A DNA stretch of 7,281 bases from Candidatus Woesearchaeota archaeon (GCA_007117405.1 SKGP01000030.1:1-7281); one strand, 5' to 3'; shown: positions 1 to 6,575, numbered from the stretch's first letter. The notes: generated by a model not told the origin, from the sequence alone. A program made the numbers and translations.

Positions 1-228
1 TTCAAAATCTTCATCTGAAATTTTTTCTGCATCTTGTGGATAAAGACCAGGGCATACGGAAACAACTTTTGAATCTTTAAATAATTTTTTAGTATAATCA
101 TAATTTTCAGGATTCAAAGTATTTGAAAGTGCTTTAATATTTAATTTTTCCATTTCTTTTTCAATATTTTTTCTATCAATATCAAAATCTTTGAAATCTA
201 AGTGTGCATGAACATCAATAAATGCCAT
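1..228 (-). CDS. TatD-family metal-dependent hydrolase, N-terminal part (runs off the left edge)
   Basis: The 76 codons present read without a stop from ATG at 228 to the window edge. The protein opens MAFIDVHAHLD, a short beta strand carrying the HxH metal-binding pair (H7, H9) typical of TIM-barrel metallohydrolases. Around residues 55-66 it reads VVSVCPGLYPQDAEKI, which matches the position of the G-x-H/Y-P-x-xA segment of TatD proteins. TatD-family members are two-metal nucleases or hydrolases, usually about 250-270 residues, so roughly 70% of the gene lies outside the window. The start codon lies 2 nt after the secD stop, so it is probably co-transcribed from the secD promoter. Only a weak purine-rich GATGA precedes the ATG, with no clear Shine-Dalgarno site. 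The family call is fairly secure from the N-terminus; the exact substrate (DNA or small molecule) cannot be told. Confidence 0.8.
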   Translation of the reverse strand, partial: MAFIDVHAHLDFKDFDIDRKNIEKEMEKLNIKALSNTLNPENYDYTKKLFKDSKVVSVCPGLYPQDAEKISDEDFE

Positions 229-230
229 TT

Positions 231-1856
231 TTAATTGTCATCTTCTGCTTCTTTTTTCCTTTGTTCCCTAGTAGTTGTCATAATTCTAAGCATTGCACCA
301 AATGCGGGTCTTGTAATAAGAACACCAACTGTAACTCCAACAATTATCATAAATGCAAACCCTTGAAGTATTTTAAGCCCTGCAAAATAAAGAGGTATCA
401 TTGCAGCAAGTGTTGTAAAGAATGATATTAATATTATGTAAAATGCGGCTTTTATTTTTTTTCTTGATGTTAATTCATTTTTTCTTTTTCTAAAATACTC
501 ATTTGTTATAATAATTTGATCGTCAACGCCCGTTCCTATTGCGGCAATCAACCCTCCTATTGCTGCTAAATCGATACTTAATTTTAAGAAAGCAGCAAGG
601 CCAAATATGATAAGAATTTCAGAAATTAATGCTATCATTACTGCAACAAAAAGGCCAATATGTCTATAAATTATAGCAATTGTTCCTGCTACAAGTAATA
701 TTGCTGCAATTCCAATGAGTATTGAATTTCTTAAAAATTCTTCACCTCTTGAACTTTCAATTGAATAACTCTGCATAACTTCAAGTTCTGAGGGTAGAGA
801 CTGTGTTGAAAGAATCGCCTGTAAAAACCTCATTTCTTGTCTTGCACTTTCTAAAGCAAGTTGTTCTGTAGGCATTGGATTTCCAGATACAGTTATTTGA
901 GGAGTAGTTATTCTATTAAATTTAAATGATGATGCTACATTTAAACCTGTTATTTCATTTCCGTCAAGATAGAAATAAATTTTTTCAGATAAATAATTAT
1001 TTACAATTGGCAAATCTCTAGCAATATTGAAAAATGCATCTGCTCCTTGAGAATCAATTTCAACTGAAAAAGCATACGTACAGATAAAATCCCCTGTTCC
1101 TGTTCTAGGACATCCTTGAAAATTTCCAGTTGGAAAAACTCTTAATATATTATTTCCTGTAAATACAGTTTCATTAGCAAGTACAGCTTGAAATTCTCCC
1201 TGTCTTTGAATTAATTCATATATATCATTTTTATTTGAAGAAAGACTTTCAACTAGTACAAACCTATCGTTTGAAAAAGCATCTTCAAGTTTGTTTACTT
1301 TTGTTCCTGAAGCACCATAAACATCTAACCTATTTTGAAGTGTTGAAATCAACATATCGTATTCTTCTCTAGTCATATTTTCATTTAATGCTTTCATAAT
1401 TATCCTTGTTCCACCTTCAAGTTCAATACCTAATCTTATATTAGAAGTAGGAGCATCTCTTACAGACATACCTATAACATCTTCTGCAGTTTGATTTTCA
1501 TTCCCAAGTAATTCTATGAGATAACCATTTCGATTAATATTTGTAATTAAAGTTATATTTGTTGGGAGGGTTAATGATTGAAGTATTCCATAATAATCTT
1601 CTTGTGTTTTTATATCATTTGAATTAATTGCTAATATTTTTTCATGATCTCTTTGGGAGGCTCGGCTGTCAAAAGAGATTCCTGCTCTTTCTGCAGCCAT
1701 TCCTGGACTTACACCATCTATTACTATTCCATCAGATTGAAAAGTGTAATTTATTGCAAAAAGTGAGATTATGATAAAAAATAAAAGAACTAATACTCTT
1801 GGTGTTTTTAAAATATCTATAATTTTGGTTATCAAACCTTCTTTTTTTTCTTCCAT
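231..1856 (-). CDS. secD: Protein-export membrane protein SecD (archaeal type)
   Basis: SecD works with SecF in the cytoplasmic membrane to aid protein export through the SecYE(G) translocon. The 541 residues show a first membrane helix at about 19-36, a PDZ-like stretch at about 41-117 (GIVIDGVSPGMAAERAGI, then KILAINSNDIKTQEDYY), the family motif LGIELEGGTRI at 142-152, a large external domain, and five further helices at about 378-396, 401-423, 430-450, 470-490 and 497-520. The conserved membrane motif GTGVDDQIIITNEYF lies at 441-455; its DD pair sits where SecD carries functionally important acidic residues. Cys249 and Cys259 in the external domain could form a disulfide. The ATG at 1856 is chosen because it lies 26 bp from a TATA-like box and leaves a complete first helix. 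Its usual partner secF is on the same strand but about 3.8 kb upstream, not adjacent. The TatD-like gene follows after 2 nt. Confidence 0.96.
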   Translation of the reverse strand: MEEKKEGLITKIIDILKTPRVLVLLFFIIISLFAINYTFQSDGIVIDGVSPGMAAERAGISFDSRASQRDHEKILAINSNDIKTQEDYYGILQSLTLPTNITLITNINRNGYLIELLGNENQTAEDVIGMSVRDAPTSNIRLGIELEGGTRIIMKALNENMTREEYDMLISTLQNRLDVYGASGTKVNKLEDAFSNDRFVLVESLSSNKNDIYELIQRQGEFQAVLANETVFTGNNILRVFPTGNFQGCPRTGTGDFICTYAFSVEIDSQGADAFFNIARDLPIVNNYLSEKIYFYLDGNEITGLNVASSFKFNRITTPQITVSGNPMPTEQLALESARQEMRFLQAILSTQSLPSELEVMQSYSIESSRGEEFLRNSILIGIAAILLVAGTIAIIYRHIGLFVAVMIALISEILIIFGLAAFLKLSIDLAAIGGLIAAIGTGVDDQIIITNEYFRKRKNELTSRKKIKAAFYIILISFFTTLAAMIPLYFAGLKILQGFAFMIIVGVTVGVLITRPAFGAMLRIMTTTREQRKKEAEDDN

Positions 1857-1859
1857 AGA

Positions 1860-1869
1860 TTTTTTAAAC
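1860..1869 (+). promoter_or_regulatory. Methyltransferase gene promoter, TATA-like box
   Basis: TTTTTTAAAC is centred about 25-26 bp upstream of the methyltransferase ATG at 1890, predicting a leaderless transcript. It lies only a few bases outside the secD start codon, so the two divergent promoters are packed into 33 bp and each box sits near the other gene's start. Inferred from spacing and composition only. Confidence 0.5.
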
Positions 1870-1876
1870 TAAAGTT

Positions 1877-1888
1877 ATTTTATAAAAT
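1877..1888 (-). promoter_or_regulatory. secD promoter, TATA box
   Basis: The 12-bp palindrome ATTTTATAAAAT is centred about 26 bp upstream of the secD ATG on the minus strand. This is the box A to transcription-start distance known for archaea, implying a leaderless secD-tatD transcript starting at or next to the A of the ATG. The box abuts the start codon of the divergent methyltransferase gene. A/T-rich background makes chance matches easy, so the support is the spacing. Confidence 0.6.
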
Positions 1889-1889
1889 T

Positions 1890-2414
1890 ATGGAAAAAAG
1901 TATCTTGGAAAATTTGAAAAAAACTAAAAACTATTATGATGGAATTTCTGAGGGTTATTCAAAATTATATCACAATGAACAAATTTTAAAGATAAATAAA
2001 GTTATTGATTATTTTCCAGAAAGAGGTTTGTTTCTTGATTTTGGTTCTGGAGATGGAGTTATTAATAAATATCTAGGAAAAGGAATAGAAATTGTTTCTT
2101 TTGATATTAGTTTTAATCTTTTAGAATTAAATTCTAATGGAAAAAAAATATGTGGTAATGGGATGAATTTGCCTTTTAAAGATGACTCTTTTGATTTTGT
2201 TTCATCATTTACTGTTTTACAAGATTTACCTAAACCTAAACGTGCGGTTGAGGAGATTTTTAGAGTTTTGAAAAAAAATGGTTTGTTTTTTGTAAGTTTT
2301 TTGAAAATGAGTAAGAAGTATAAAATCATTAAGGAAAAATTACTTGAAAATTTCTGTAAAGTTTATGAGTATGAAGAAGAAAAAGATATTATTTTAGTTT
2401 TAAAAAAAGATTAG
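1890..2414 (+). CDS. Class I SAM-dependent methyltransferase (Methyltransf_11-like)
   Basis: This 174-residue protein has the Rossmann-type methyltransferase core. Motif I LDFGSGDG at 49-56 binds S-adenosylmethionine. FDIS at 71-74 is the acidic end of strand 2, which normally contacts the ribose. NGMNLPFKDDSFDFVSS at 90-106 matches the motif III/IV region, and FRVLKKNGLFFVSF at 124-137 matches the post-motif strand. These spacings fit the UbiE/Methyltransf_11 group. It is shorter than typical members (200-270 residues) and has little C-terminal substrate domain, but it reads as intact, with a complete core and charged tail. The substrate cannot be inferred; the neighbours (secD divergent, a membrane protein convergent) offer no pathway. 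Its TAG stop overlaps by 4 bp the TAA stop of the convergent membrane-protein gene. Confidence 0.88.
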   Translation: MEKSILENLKKTKNYYDGISEGYSKLYHNEQILKINKVIDYFPERGLFLDFGSGDGVINKYLGKGIEIVSFDISFNLLELNSNGKKICGNGMNLPFKDDSFDFVSSFTVLQDLPKPKRAVEEIFRVLKKNGLFFVSFLKMSKKYKIIKEKLLENFCKVYEYEEEKDIILVLKKD

Positions 2415-2755
2415 TTTTCTTTATTTTTGCTTTTCATAAAAGCTTTTGTTTGAAGAAGAGAAACAACTTCATCAATGTCTCTATCCATTTTATTAAAATG
2501 TTCAATTACATAAAGATATACTACAAAGAGTAAAAGAGTACCAACAATCAATGAAGTTACCATAATTTCTTTTGAAATTATATTTTGAGCAGAGGAGTAT
2601 ATTGCAATTCCTATCAAAATTACATAAACAATAACTGTTTTAGATAATATTAGACTATATTTTTCTTTATTGAGTTTTGTTTTTTCAACTATTAAGTTGA
2701 TTACTGCCCCATCTAAAAGGCTGAATTCCTGTCCGTGATCTTTTTTCATTAACAT
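2411..2755 (-). CDS. Small two-helix membrane protein, function unknown
   Basis: I do not recognise this 114-residue protein. Two hydrophobic segments are clear, at about residues 37-56 and 65-85, separated by a short loop (SSAQNIISKEI). The N-terminal 35 residues are soluble and amphipathic (LLDGAVINLIVEKTKLNKEK), and the C-terminal 28 (NKMDRDIDEVVSLLQTKAF, then lysine-rich) could be a short cytoplasmic helix. The lysine-rich tail suggests both termini face the cytoplasm. The ATG at 2755 is preferred because it is 26 bp from a strong TATA box; a second ATG two codons in (2749) would also work with a 6-nt leader. The 3' end overlaps the methyltransferase gene by 4 bp on opposite strands (shared TTAG). 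That it is a real gene is supported by the promoter, full-length frame and coherent membrane topology. Confidence 0.72.
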   Translation of the reverse strand: MLMKKDHGQEFSLLDGAVINLIVEKTKLNKEKYSLILSKTVIVYVILIGIAIYSSAQNIISKEIMVTSLIVGTLLLFVVYLYVIEHFNKMDRDIDEVVSLLQTKAFMKSKNKEN

Positions 2756-2774
2756 ATAATTAAATGTTAATTAA

Positions 2775-2785
2775 CTTTTATATAG
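2775..2785 (-). promoter_or_regulatory. TATA box for the two-helix membrane protein gene
   Basis: Read on the minus strand this is CTATATAAAAG, close to a canonical archaeal box A, centred 26 bp upstream of the ATG at 2755, so the mRNA is probably leaderless. The core is nearly symmetrical and also reads TTTATATA on the plus strand, so it could fire in both directions. Confidence 0.65.
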
Positions 2786-2929
2786 ATATTTCTTACTTTT
2801 ATTTAGTGATGAAATCTATCTTTGAAAGTTTTAATATTTTTTTTTGAATTAAAAATAAATAAAAAAAGGATTTTATTATCTATAGAATATTTAATAATAA
2901 TATTTTTATTTATATTTGAATAATATTTA

Positions 2930-2946
2930 ATTTGTAAGTTACAAAT
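2930..2946. promoter_or_regulatory. Perfect 17-bp dyad upstream of gyrB, candidate operator
   Basis: ATTTGTAA-G-TTACAAAT has two perfect 8-bp arms around a single central G and ends at the left edge of the gyrB TATA box, in the place where the BRE (TFB recognition element) should lie. It is flanked by a direct repeat of AATATTTAA at 2922-2930 and 2944-2952. A homodimeric regulator bound here could block or aid TFB/TBP. No regulator gene is in the window, so its use as an operator is inference. Confidence 0.5.
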
Positions 2947-2955
2947 ATTTAAAAA
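2945..2955 (+). promoter_or_regulatory. gyrB promoter, TATA-like box
   Basis: ATATTTAAAAAG is centred about 26-27 bp upstream of the ATG at 2978. This supports a leaderless gyrB mRNA and argues for that ATG over the in-frame TTG at 2966, which would fall upstream of the predicted transcription start. Confidence 0.62.
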
Positions 2956-2977
2956 GCCTAATCATTTGATTTTATTT

Positions 2978-4873
2978 ATGACAGAAAACGATTATGGAGC
3001 AGAAAATATTAAAGTTTTAAAAGGTCTTGAAGCAGTTAGAAAAAGACCGGGGATGTACATAGGTGGGACAGGAGTTGAAGGATTACATCATCTTGTAAAA
3101 GAGTTAGTTGATAATTCGATTGATGAGGCTTTGGCAGGATATTGCGATAAGATTTCAATCATTATTCATAAAGATAATTCAGTTACGGTTAAAGATAATG
3201 GAAGAGGTATTCCTGTTGAAAAACATTCAGCAGGAAAAAGTGCAGCGGAAATAGTTTTTACTGTATTACATGCTGGAGGAAAATTTGATAAAAATTCTTA
3301 TAAGGTATCTGGTGGTTTACATGGGGTGGGTGCTTCAGTTGTTAATGCATTGTCAACAAAACTTTCGGTTAGAATATATCGTAATGGAAAAGAATATGGT
3401 ATGGAGTTTGAAAATCAAAAATCAAAAGAAGGATTACATGAAATAGGTTCTAGTTCTGATAGAGGTACTCAAGTTACATTTTGGCCAGATTCTTCAATAT
3501 TTCAGACAATTGAATTTGATTATAAAATTATGAAGAAAAGATATAGAGAGTTTGCATTTTTGAATCCTAATGTTACAATTGTTTTTGCTGATGAAAGAAA
3601 TAATATTGAAGAAGTTTATCATTATGAAGGAGGAGTTTCGGAATTTGTAAAATATGTAATTAAAAATAATAAACAATTAACACCTGTAATTGCAACAAGC
3701 GGAGAAAAAGAGGATGTTCAACTTGACATTGCTTTAACATATACAGATTCATATAATGAAAGTATTGAAGGTTTTGTAAACAATATTGCAACACCAGGGG
3801 GTGGAACTCATATCTCAGGTTTTAAATTAGGAATAACTAAGGCAATAAAAGATTATATTTCAAATAATGGAAAGCCTGCAGATAAAAAACTTAATTTAAG
3901 TGGAGATGATATTAGGGAAGGGATAACTGCTATAGTTTCAGTTAGAGTTCCGGAACCTCAATTTGAAGGACAGACAAAAGACAAATTAGGTAATCCTGAG
4001 GTACAAAATATAGTTCAAACTATTTTCTACGATAATTTTTATACATTTTTAGATGAAAATCCAAAAGCAGCTCAGATGATTATTGATAAAGCATCACAGG
4101 CTCAAAAAGCAAGAGAAGCAGCAAGGAAAGCAAGAGATTTAGTTAGAAGAAAAAATGTCTTGGAATTCTCATCTTTACCTGGAAAACTGGCAGATTGTTC
4201 AAGTAAAGACCCAACGGTTTCTGAACTTTTCATAGTTGAAGGTGATTCCGCAGGTGGGTCGGCAAAACAAGGAAGGCTTAGGGAAACCCAGGCAATTCTT
4301 CCTTTGAAAGGTAAAATAATTAATGTTGAAAAGGCTAGAATGGTAAAAATTTTAGAAAATGATGAAATTAAAACTTTAATTACTGCTCTTGGAACAGGTT
4401 TTGGTGATAGTATGGATATGGAGAAACTTAGATATCACAAAATAATAATTATGACCGATGCAGATGTTGATGGGGCACATATTTCAACTTTGCTTCTTAC
4501 ATTTTTTTACAGACATTTTAAAGATCTTATACTTAGGGGACACGTCTATGTGGCAATGCCTCCTCTTTATGGAATTAAAAAAGGAGTTAAGCAAATCGCA
4601 TGGCTTCATAATGATTTACAATTGGAAGAATATAAGAAATCTCATGAAGGTGAAAAATATGATATTCAAAGATATAAAGGTCTTGGAGAAATGAATCCAG
4701 AACAGTTATGGGACACTACACTTGACCCTGAAACTAGATATTTGAAGAAAATATCTATTGATGACGCAATAGAAGCAGATATGGCGTTTTCTATGCTTAT
4801 GGGTGATAAGGTAGAGCCGAGGAGAGATTTTATAGTTGAGAATGCTCAATTTGCAAAAGATCTTGACGTATAA
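2978..4873 (+). CDS. gyrB: DNA gyrase subunit B
   Basis: GyrB is the ATPase subunit of DNA gyrase (GyrA2GyrB2), which introduces negative supercoils. The 631-residue protein shows the GHKL ATPase domain: catalytic E42 and Mg-binding N46 in KELVDNSIDE, DNGRGIP at 73-79, the ATP lid SGGLHGVGASVVNALS at 111-126, and the transducer lysine in QTKDKLGN (K334). The TOPRIM domain has EGDSAGG at 421-427 (E421), ILPLKGKIINVEKAR at 440-454 and the metal-binding DADVD (D494, D496, D498). The GyrB-specific tail QRYKGLGEMNPEQLWDTTLDP starts at 564. It is the short form lacking the large TOPRIM insertion of Escherichia coli GyrB. GyrB rather than ParE is favoured by the QAILPLKGKIINVEKAR and GEMNPEQLW segments. 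The start is set at ATG 2978; an in-frame TTG at 2966 would add four residues but lies upstream of the predicted transcription start. gyrA is not adjacent. Confidence 0.96.
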   Translation: MTENDYGAENIKVLKGLEAVRKRPGMYIGGTGVEGLHHLVKELVDNSIDEALAGYCDKISIIIHKDNSVTVKDNGRGIPVEKHSAGKSAAEIVFTVLHAGGKFDKNSYKVSGGLHGVGASVVNALSTKLSVRIYRNGKEYGMEFENQKSKEGLHEIGSSSDRGTQVTFWPDSSIFQTIEFDYKIMKKRYREFAFLNPNVTIVFADERNNIEEVYHYEGGVSEFVKYVIKNNKQLTPVIATSGEKEDVQLDIALTYTDSYNESIEGFVNNIATPGGGTHISGFKLGITKAIKDYISNNGKPADKKLNLSGDDIREGITAIVSVRVPEPQFEGQTKDKLGNPEVQNIVQTIFYDNFYTFLDENPKAAQMIIDKASQAQKAREAARKARDLVRRKNVLEFSSLPGKLADCSSKDPTVSELFIVEGDSAGGSAKQGRLRETQAILPLKGKIINVEKARMVKILENDEIKTLITALGTGFGDSMDMEKLRYHKIIIMTDADVDGAHISTLLLTFFYRHFKDLILRGHVYVAMPPLYGIKKGVKQIAWLHNDLQLEEYKKSHEGEKYDIQRYKGLGEMNPEQLWDTTLDPETRYLKKISIDDAIEADMAFSMLMGDKVEPRRDFIVENAQFAKDLDV

Positions 4874-4880
4874 TTTTATG

Positions 4881-4895
4881 GAAAGATTAATTAAG
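4881..4895 (+). promoter_or_regulatory. Possible promoter of the reductase gene
   Basis: GAAAGATTAATTAAG contains a purine-rich BRE-like stretch followed by TTAATTAA, centred about 26 bp before the ATG at 4917. It lies in the 43-bp gap after gyrB. Read-through from gyrB is an alternative, but the T-tracts that follow suggest gyrB transcripts could end here. Confidence 0.4.
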
Positions 4896-4916
4896 TTTTT
4901 TTAATTTTTTATTTTT
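4896..4916 (+). terminator. T-tract terminator candidate after gyrB
   Basis: Runs of seven, six and five T separated by AA and A directly precede the reductase ATG. Archaeal RNA polymerase terminates at such oligo-T tracts without needing a hairpin, and none is seen here. The tract would lie between the putative promoter and start codon of the next gene, so termination may be partial. Confidence 0.4.
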
Positions 4917-5615
4917 ATGGCAATTAAAGAATATAGTGCGAAAATTGTTTCAATTGTTGAACAAAGTCCTTCGGTTAGACTTTTTGAGTTGGAACTTGAG
5001 GAAGATTTTCAATTTAAAGCAGGCCAATTTTTAAATTTAGCTTTTGAACATGAGGGTATTAAATATATGAAACCTTATTCAATAGCTTCAGTCCCAGAAG
5101 GTTCAAATAGGGTTGAACTTTCAATAAAGTTGGTTCCTGAGGGAAGAGCAACACCCCATTTATGGAAGAAACAAGTAGGTGATGAATTTTTTGTGAGAGG
5201 ACCTTTTGGACTTTTTACTATTAGAAATGAAAAAGAAAAATTAGTTTTTATCGGTACAGGAACAGGTGTTGCTCCCCTTAGAAGCATGATTATTGATTTG
5301 ATTAGAAATAAGGCTATTGCTAAAGAAATTTTACTTATTTTTGGTGTAAGATATGAAAATGAAATATTATTTGAAGAGGAATTTGAAAAATTACAAAATG
5401 AAAATCCAAATTTTAAGTTTGTAAAGATTGTATCTCGTCCATCAGAAAATTGGCCATTAAGAAAAGGGCATGTGCAAGAAAATTTTGATATGGTAGATAT
5501 AATGAATAGTGAATTTTATATTTGCGGACTTCCAGATATGTATGAAGGAGCAAAGAAAAAACTATTAGAAATGGGAGCTGATGAAAAAGTAATATACCAT
5601 GAAGTTTTCAGATAA
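4917..5615 (+). CDS. FAD/NAD(P)-binding oxidoreductase, ferredoxin-NADP reductase-like
   Basis: This 232-residue protein has the two domains of the ferredoxin-NADP+ reductase fold. Residues 1-100 form the FAD-binding barrel with KPYSIAS at 52-58, the family's RxYS flavin motif with Lys in place of Arg, and GPFGLF at 95-100. Residues 105-232 form the NAD(P)-binding Rossmann half with GTGTGVAPLRSM at 113-124 and the terminal YICGLPDMY at 201-209. There is no 2Fe-2S ferredoxin module and only one cysteine (Cys203), so it is neither a multidomain oxygenase reductase nor PyrK, which carries a C-terminal cysteine cluster. It should move electrons between NAD(P)H and an unlinked carrier such as a ferredoxin. 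It follows gyrB by 43 bp but has no functional tie to it, and it ends 2 bp from the convergent secF stop. The physiological partner is unknown. Confidence 0.87.
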   Translation: MAIKEYSAKIVSIVEQSPSVRLFELELEEDFQFKAGQFLNLAFEHEGIKYMKPYSIASVPEGSNRVELSIKLVPEGRATPHLWKKQVGDEFFVRGPFGLFTIRNEKEKLVFIGTGTGVAPLRSMIIDLIRNKAIAKEILLIFGVRYENEILFEEEFEKLQNENPNFKFVKIVSRPSENWPLRKGHVQENFDMVDIMNSEFYICGLPDMYEGAKKKLLEMGADEKVIYHEVFR

Positions 5616-5617
5616 TT

Positions 5618-6544
5618 TTATTTAGCGTTTTTTTTCTCAAGCCACCAGAGTAAAATAGATGTATTTTGTATCCAAGTGGAAATTGCATCAACAAGAAGTC
5701 CTACAATCATAATAGTAACTATTTCTTTAATTATTACTGAATTAGTCAATATTAGTGCAGCAAAACCAGCAACTAGAGTAGTTCCAGTCATAATCATTCC
5801 TGTTTTAAATGCTCCATATGCTTTTTCAAAATAGTCAAATCCAAATTCTTTTAGGAGTCTGTTTGCGAGCAAAACATCTGTATCTATTGAATAACCTATT
5901 ATCATTAGAAGTGCACCAATTCCAGCAATTGAGATAGTAACACCCATAAAATTCAATACTCCAACAGTAACAACTAAATCAAAAGCAATTGATATTATAA
6001 GAGCAAGTGATGGGATTATTTCTCTGAAATATATGAAAATAACTAAGGAGATTAATACAAAAGATATTAATAAAATTAATATTGCTTGTGTAAAGAATGT
6101 ATTTGACAAAGTTGGACTGATAAAATTAGATCCATAATTTTCACCAAATTCAAGATTTGTTCCTAGTAAATTTTCCATAAATGGTTTGAAATCGTCTTCA
6201 GCTAAATCTGTATCAATGATGAAACCACTTCTTTGCCCTGCTTGAAAAGTTTCTGAAACTGAATATGAATAATCGGGAAAATTTGATTGAAGTGCATTTG
6301 TAATTTCTTGTGCACTTTTTGGAGTATCAATAGTTATTACAGCAGAAAGTCCACCTTTTAGTGAGATATCTCTGTTAATTGGAGTTCCATCATCTTGTAT
6401 TGTGTAATATATTGAGAATCCTGCAAAAATTAAGAATAACAATGGAATTATCAGAAATTTTTTATAATTTTTTTTATAAAACTCAGAAAGATCATTTTTT
6501 TTTGGTTTTTCTGTCTGGTTTTTTTCTTTTTTCTTTTTGCTCAT
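5618..6544 (-). CDS. secF: Protein-export membrane protein SecF (archaeal type)
   Basis: SecF partners with SecD in the membrane during Sec-dependent export. The 308-residue protein has a very lysine-rich cytoplasmic N-terminus (1-30), helix 1 at about 30-48, the family motif RDISLKGG at 58-65, an external domain to about residue 150, and five helices at about 152-172, 177-197, 203-225, 248-268 and 274-297. The conserved motif GYSIDTDVLLANRLLKE at 217-233 and TGTTLVAGFAAL at 253-264 are characteristic. The length is normal for archaeal SecF. The ATG at 6544 lies about 25 bp from a TATA-like box. secD is on the same strand downstream, in the order expected of a secF-secD pair, but four other genes intervene, so SecF is probably made from its own single-gene transcript. 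The 3' end is 2 bp from the convergent reductase gene. Confidence 0.95.
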   Translation of the reverse strand: MSKKKKEKNQTEKPKKNDLSEFYKKNYKKFLIIPLLFLIFAGFSIYYTIQDDGTPINRDISLKGGLSAVITIDTPKSAQEITNALQSNFPDYSYSVSETFQAGQRSGFIIDTDLAEDDFKPFMENLLGTNLEFGENYGSNFISPTLSNTFFTQAILILLISFVLISLVIFIYFREIIPSLALIISIAFDLVVTVGVLNFMGVTISIAGIGALLMIIGYSIDTDVLLANRLLKEFGFDYFEKAYGAFKTGMIMTGTTLVAGFAALILTNSVIIKEIVTIMIVGLLVDAISTWIQNTSILLWWLEKKNAK

Positions 6545-6562
6545 GATAATTTAATTTGATGA

Positions 6563-6575
6563 TTATTTAAAAAAG
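6563..6575 (-). promoter_or_regulatory. secF promoter, TATA-like box
   Basis: On the minus strand this reads CTTTTTTAAATAA, centred about 25 bp upstream of the secF ATG, again predicting a leaderless mRNA. The 99-bp gap to the tRNA gene also carries the divergent tRNA promoter. Confidence 0.55.

Noticed and set aside
222..425. Plus-strand frame rich in Cys, Asn and Lys opposite the secD 3' end
   Set aside because: It is antisense to a conserved part of secD, and its odd composition comes from the complementary strand of A/T-rich coding DNA.
2009..2329. Minus-strand frame opposite the methyltransferase
   Set aside because: It lies wholly within the methyltransferase gene, whose SAM-binding motifs are clear, and has no promoter or recognisable domain.
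2848..2921. Possible extra gene or hairpin in the A/T-rich spacer before gyrB
   Set aside because: The sequence is almost entirely A and T with frequent stops; apparent pairing between T and A runs is expected from composition alone.
3494..3676. Minus-strand frame within gyrB, and similar ones at 4458-4694 (plus) and 5075-5287 (minus)
   Set aside because: All are inside strongly conserved genes in other frames and show no features of their own.
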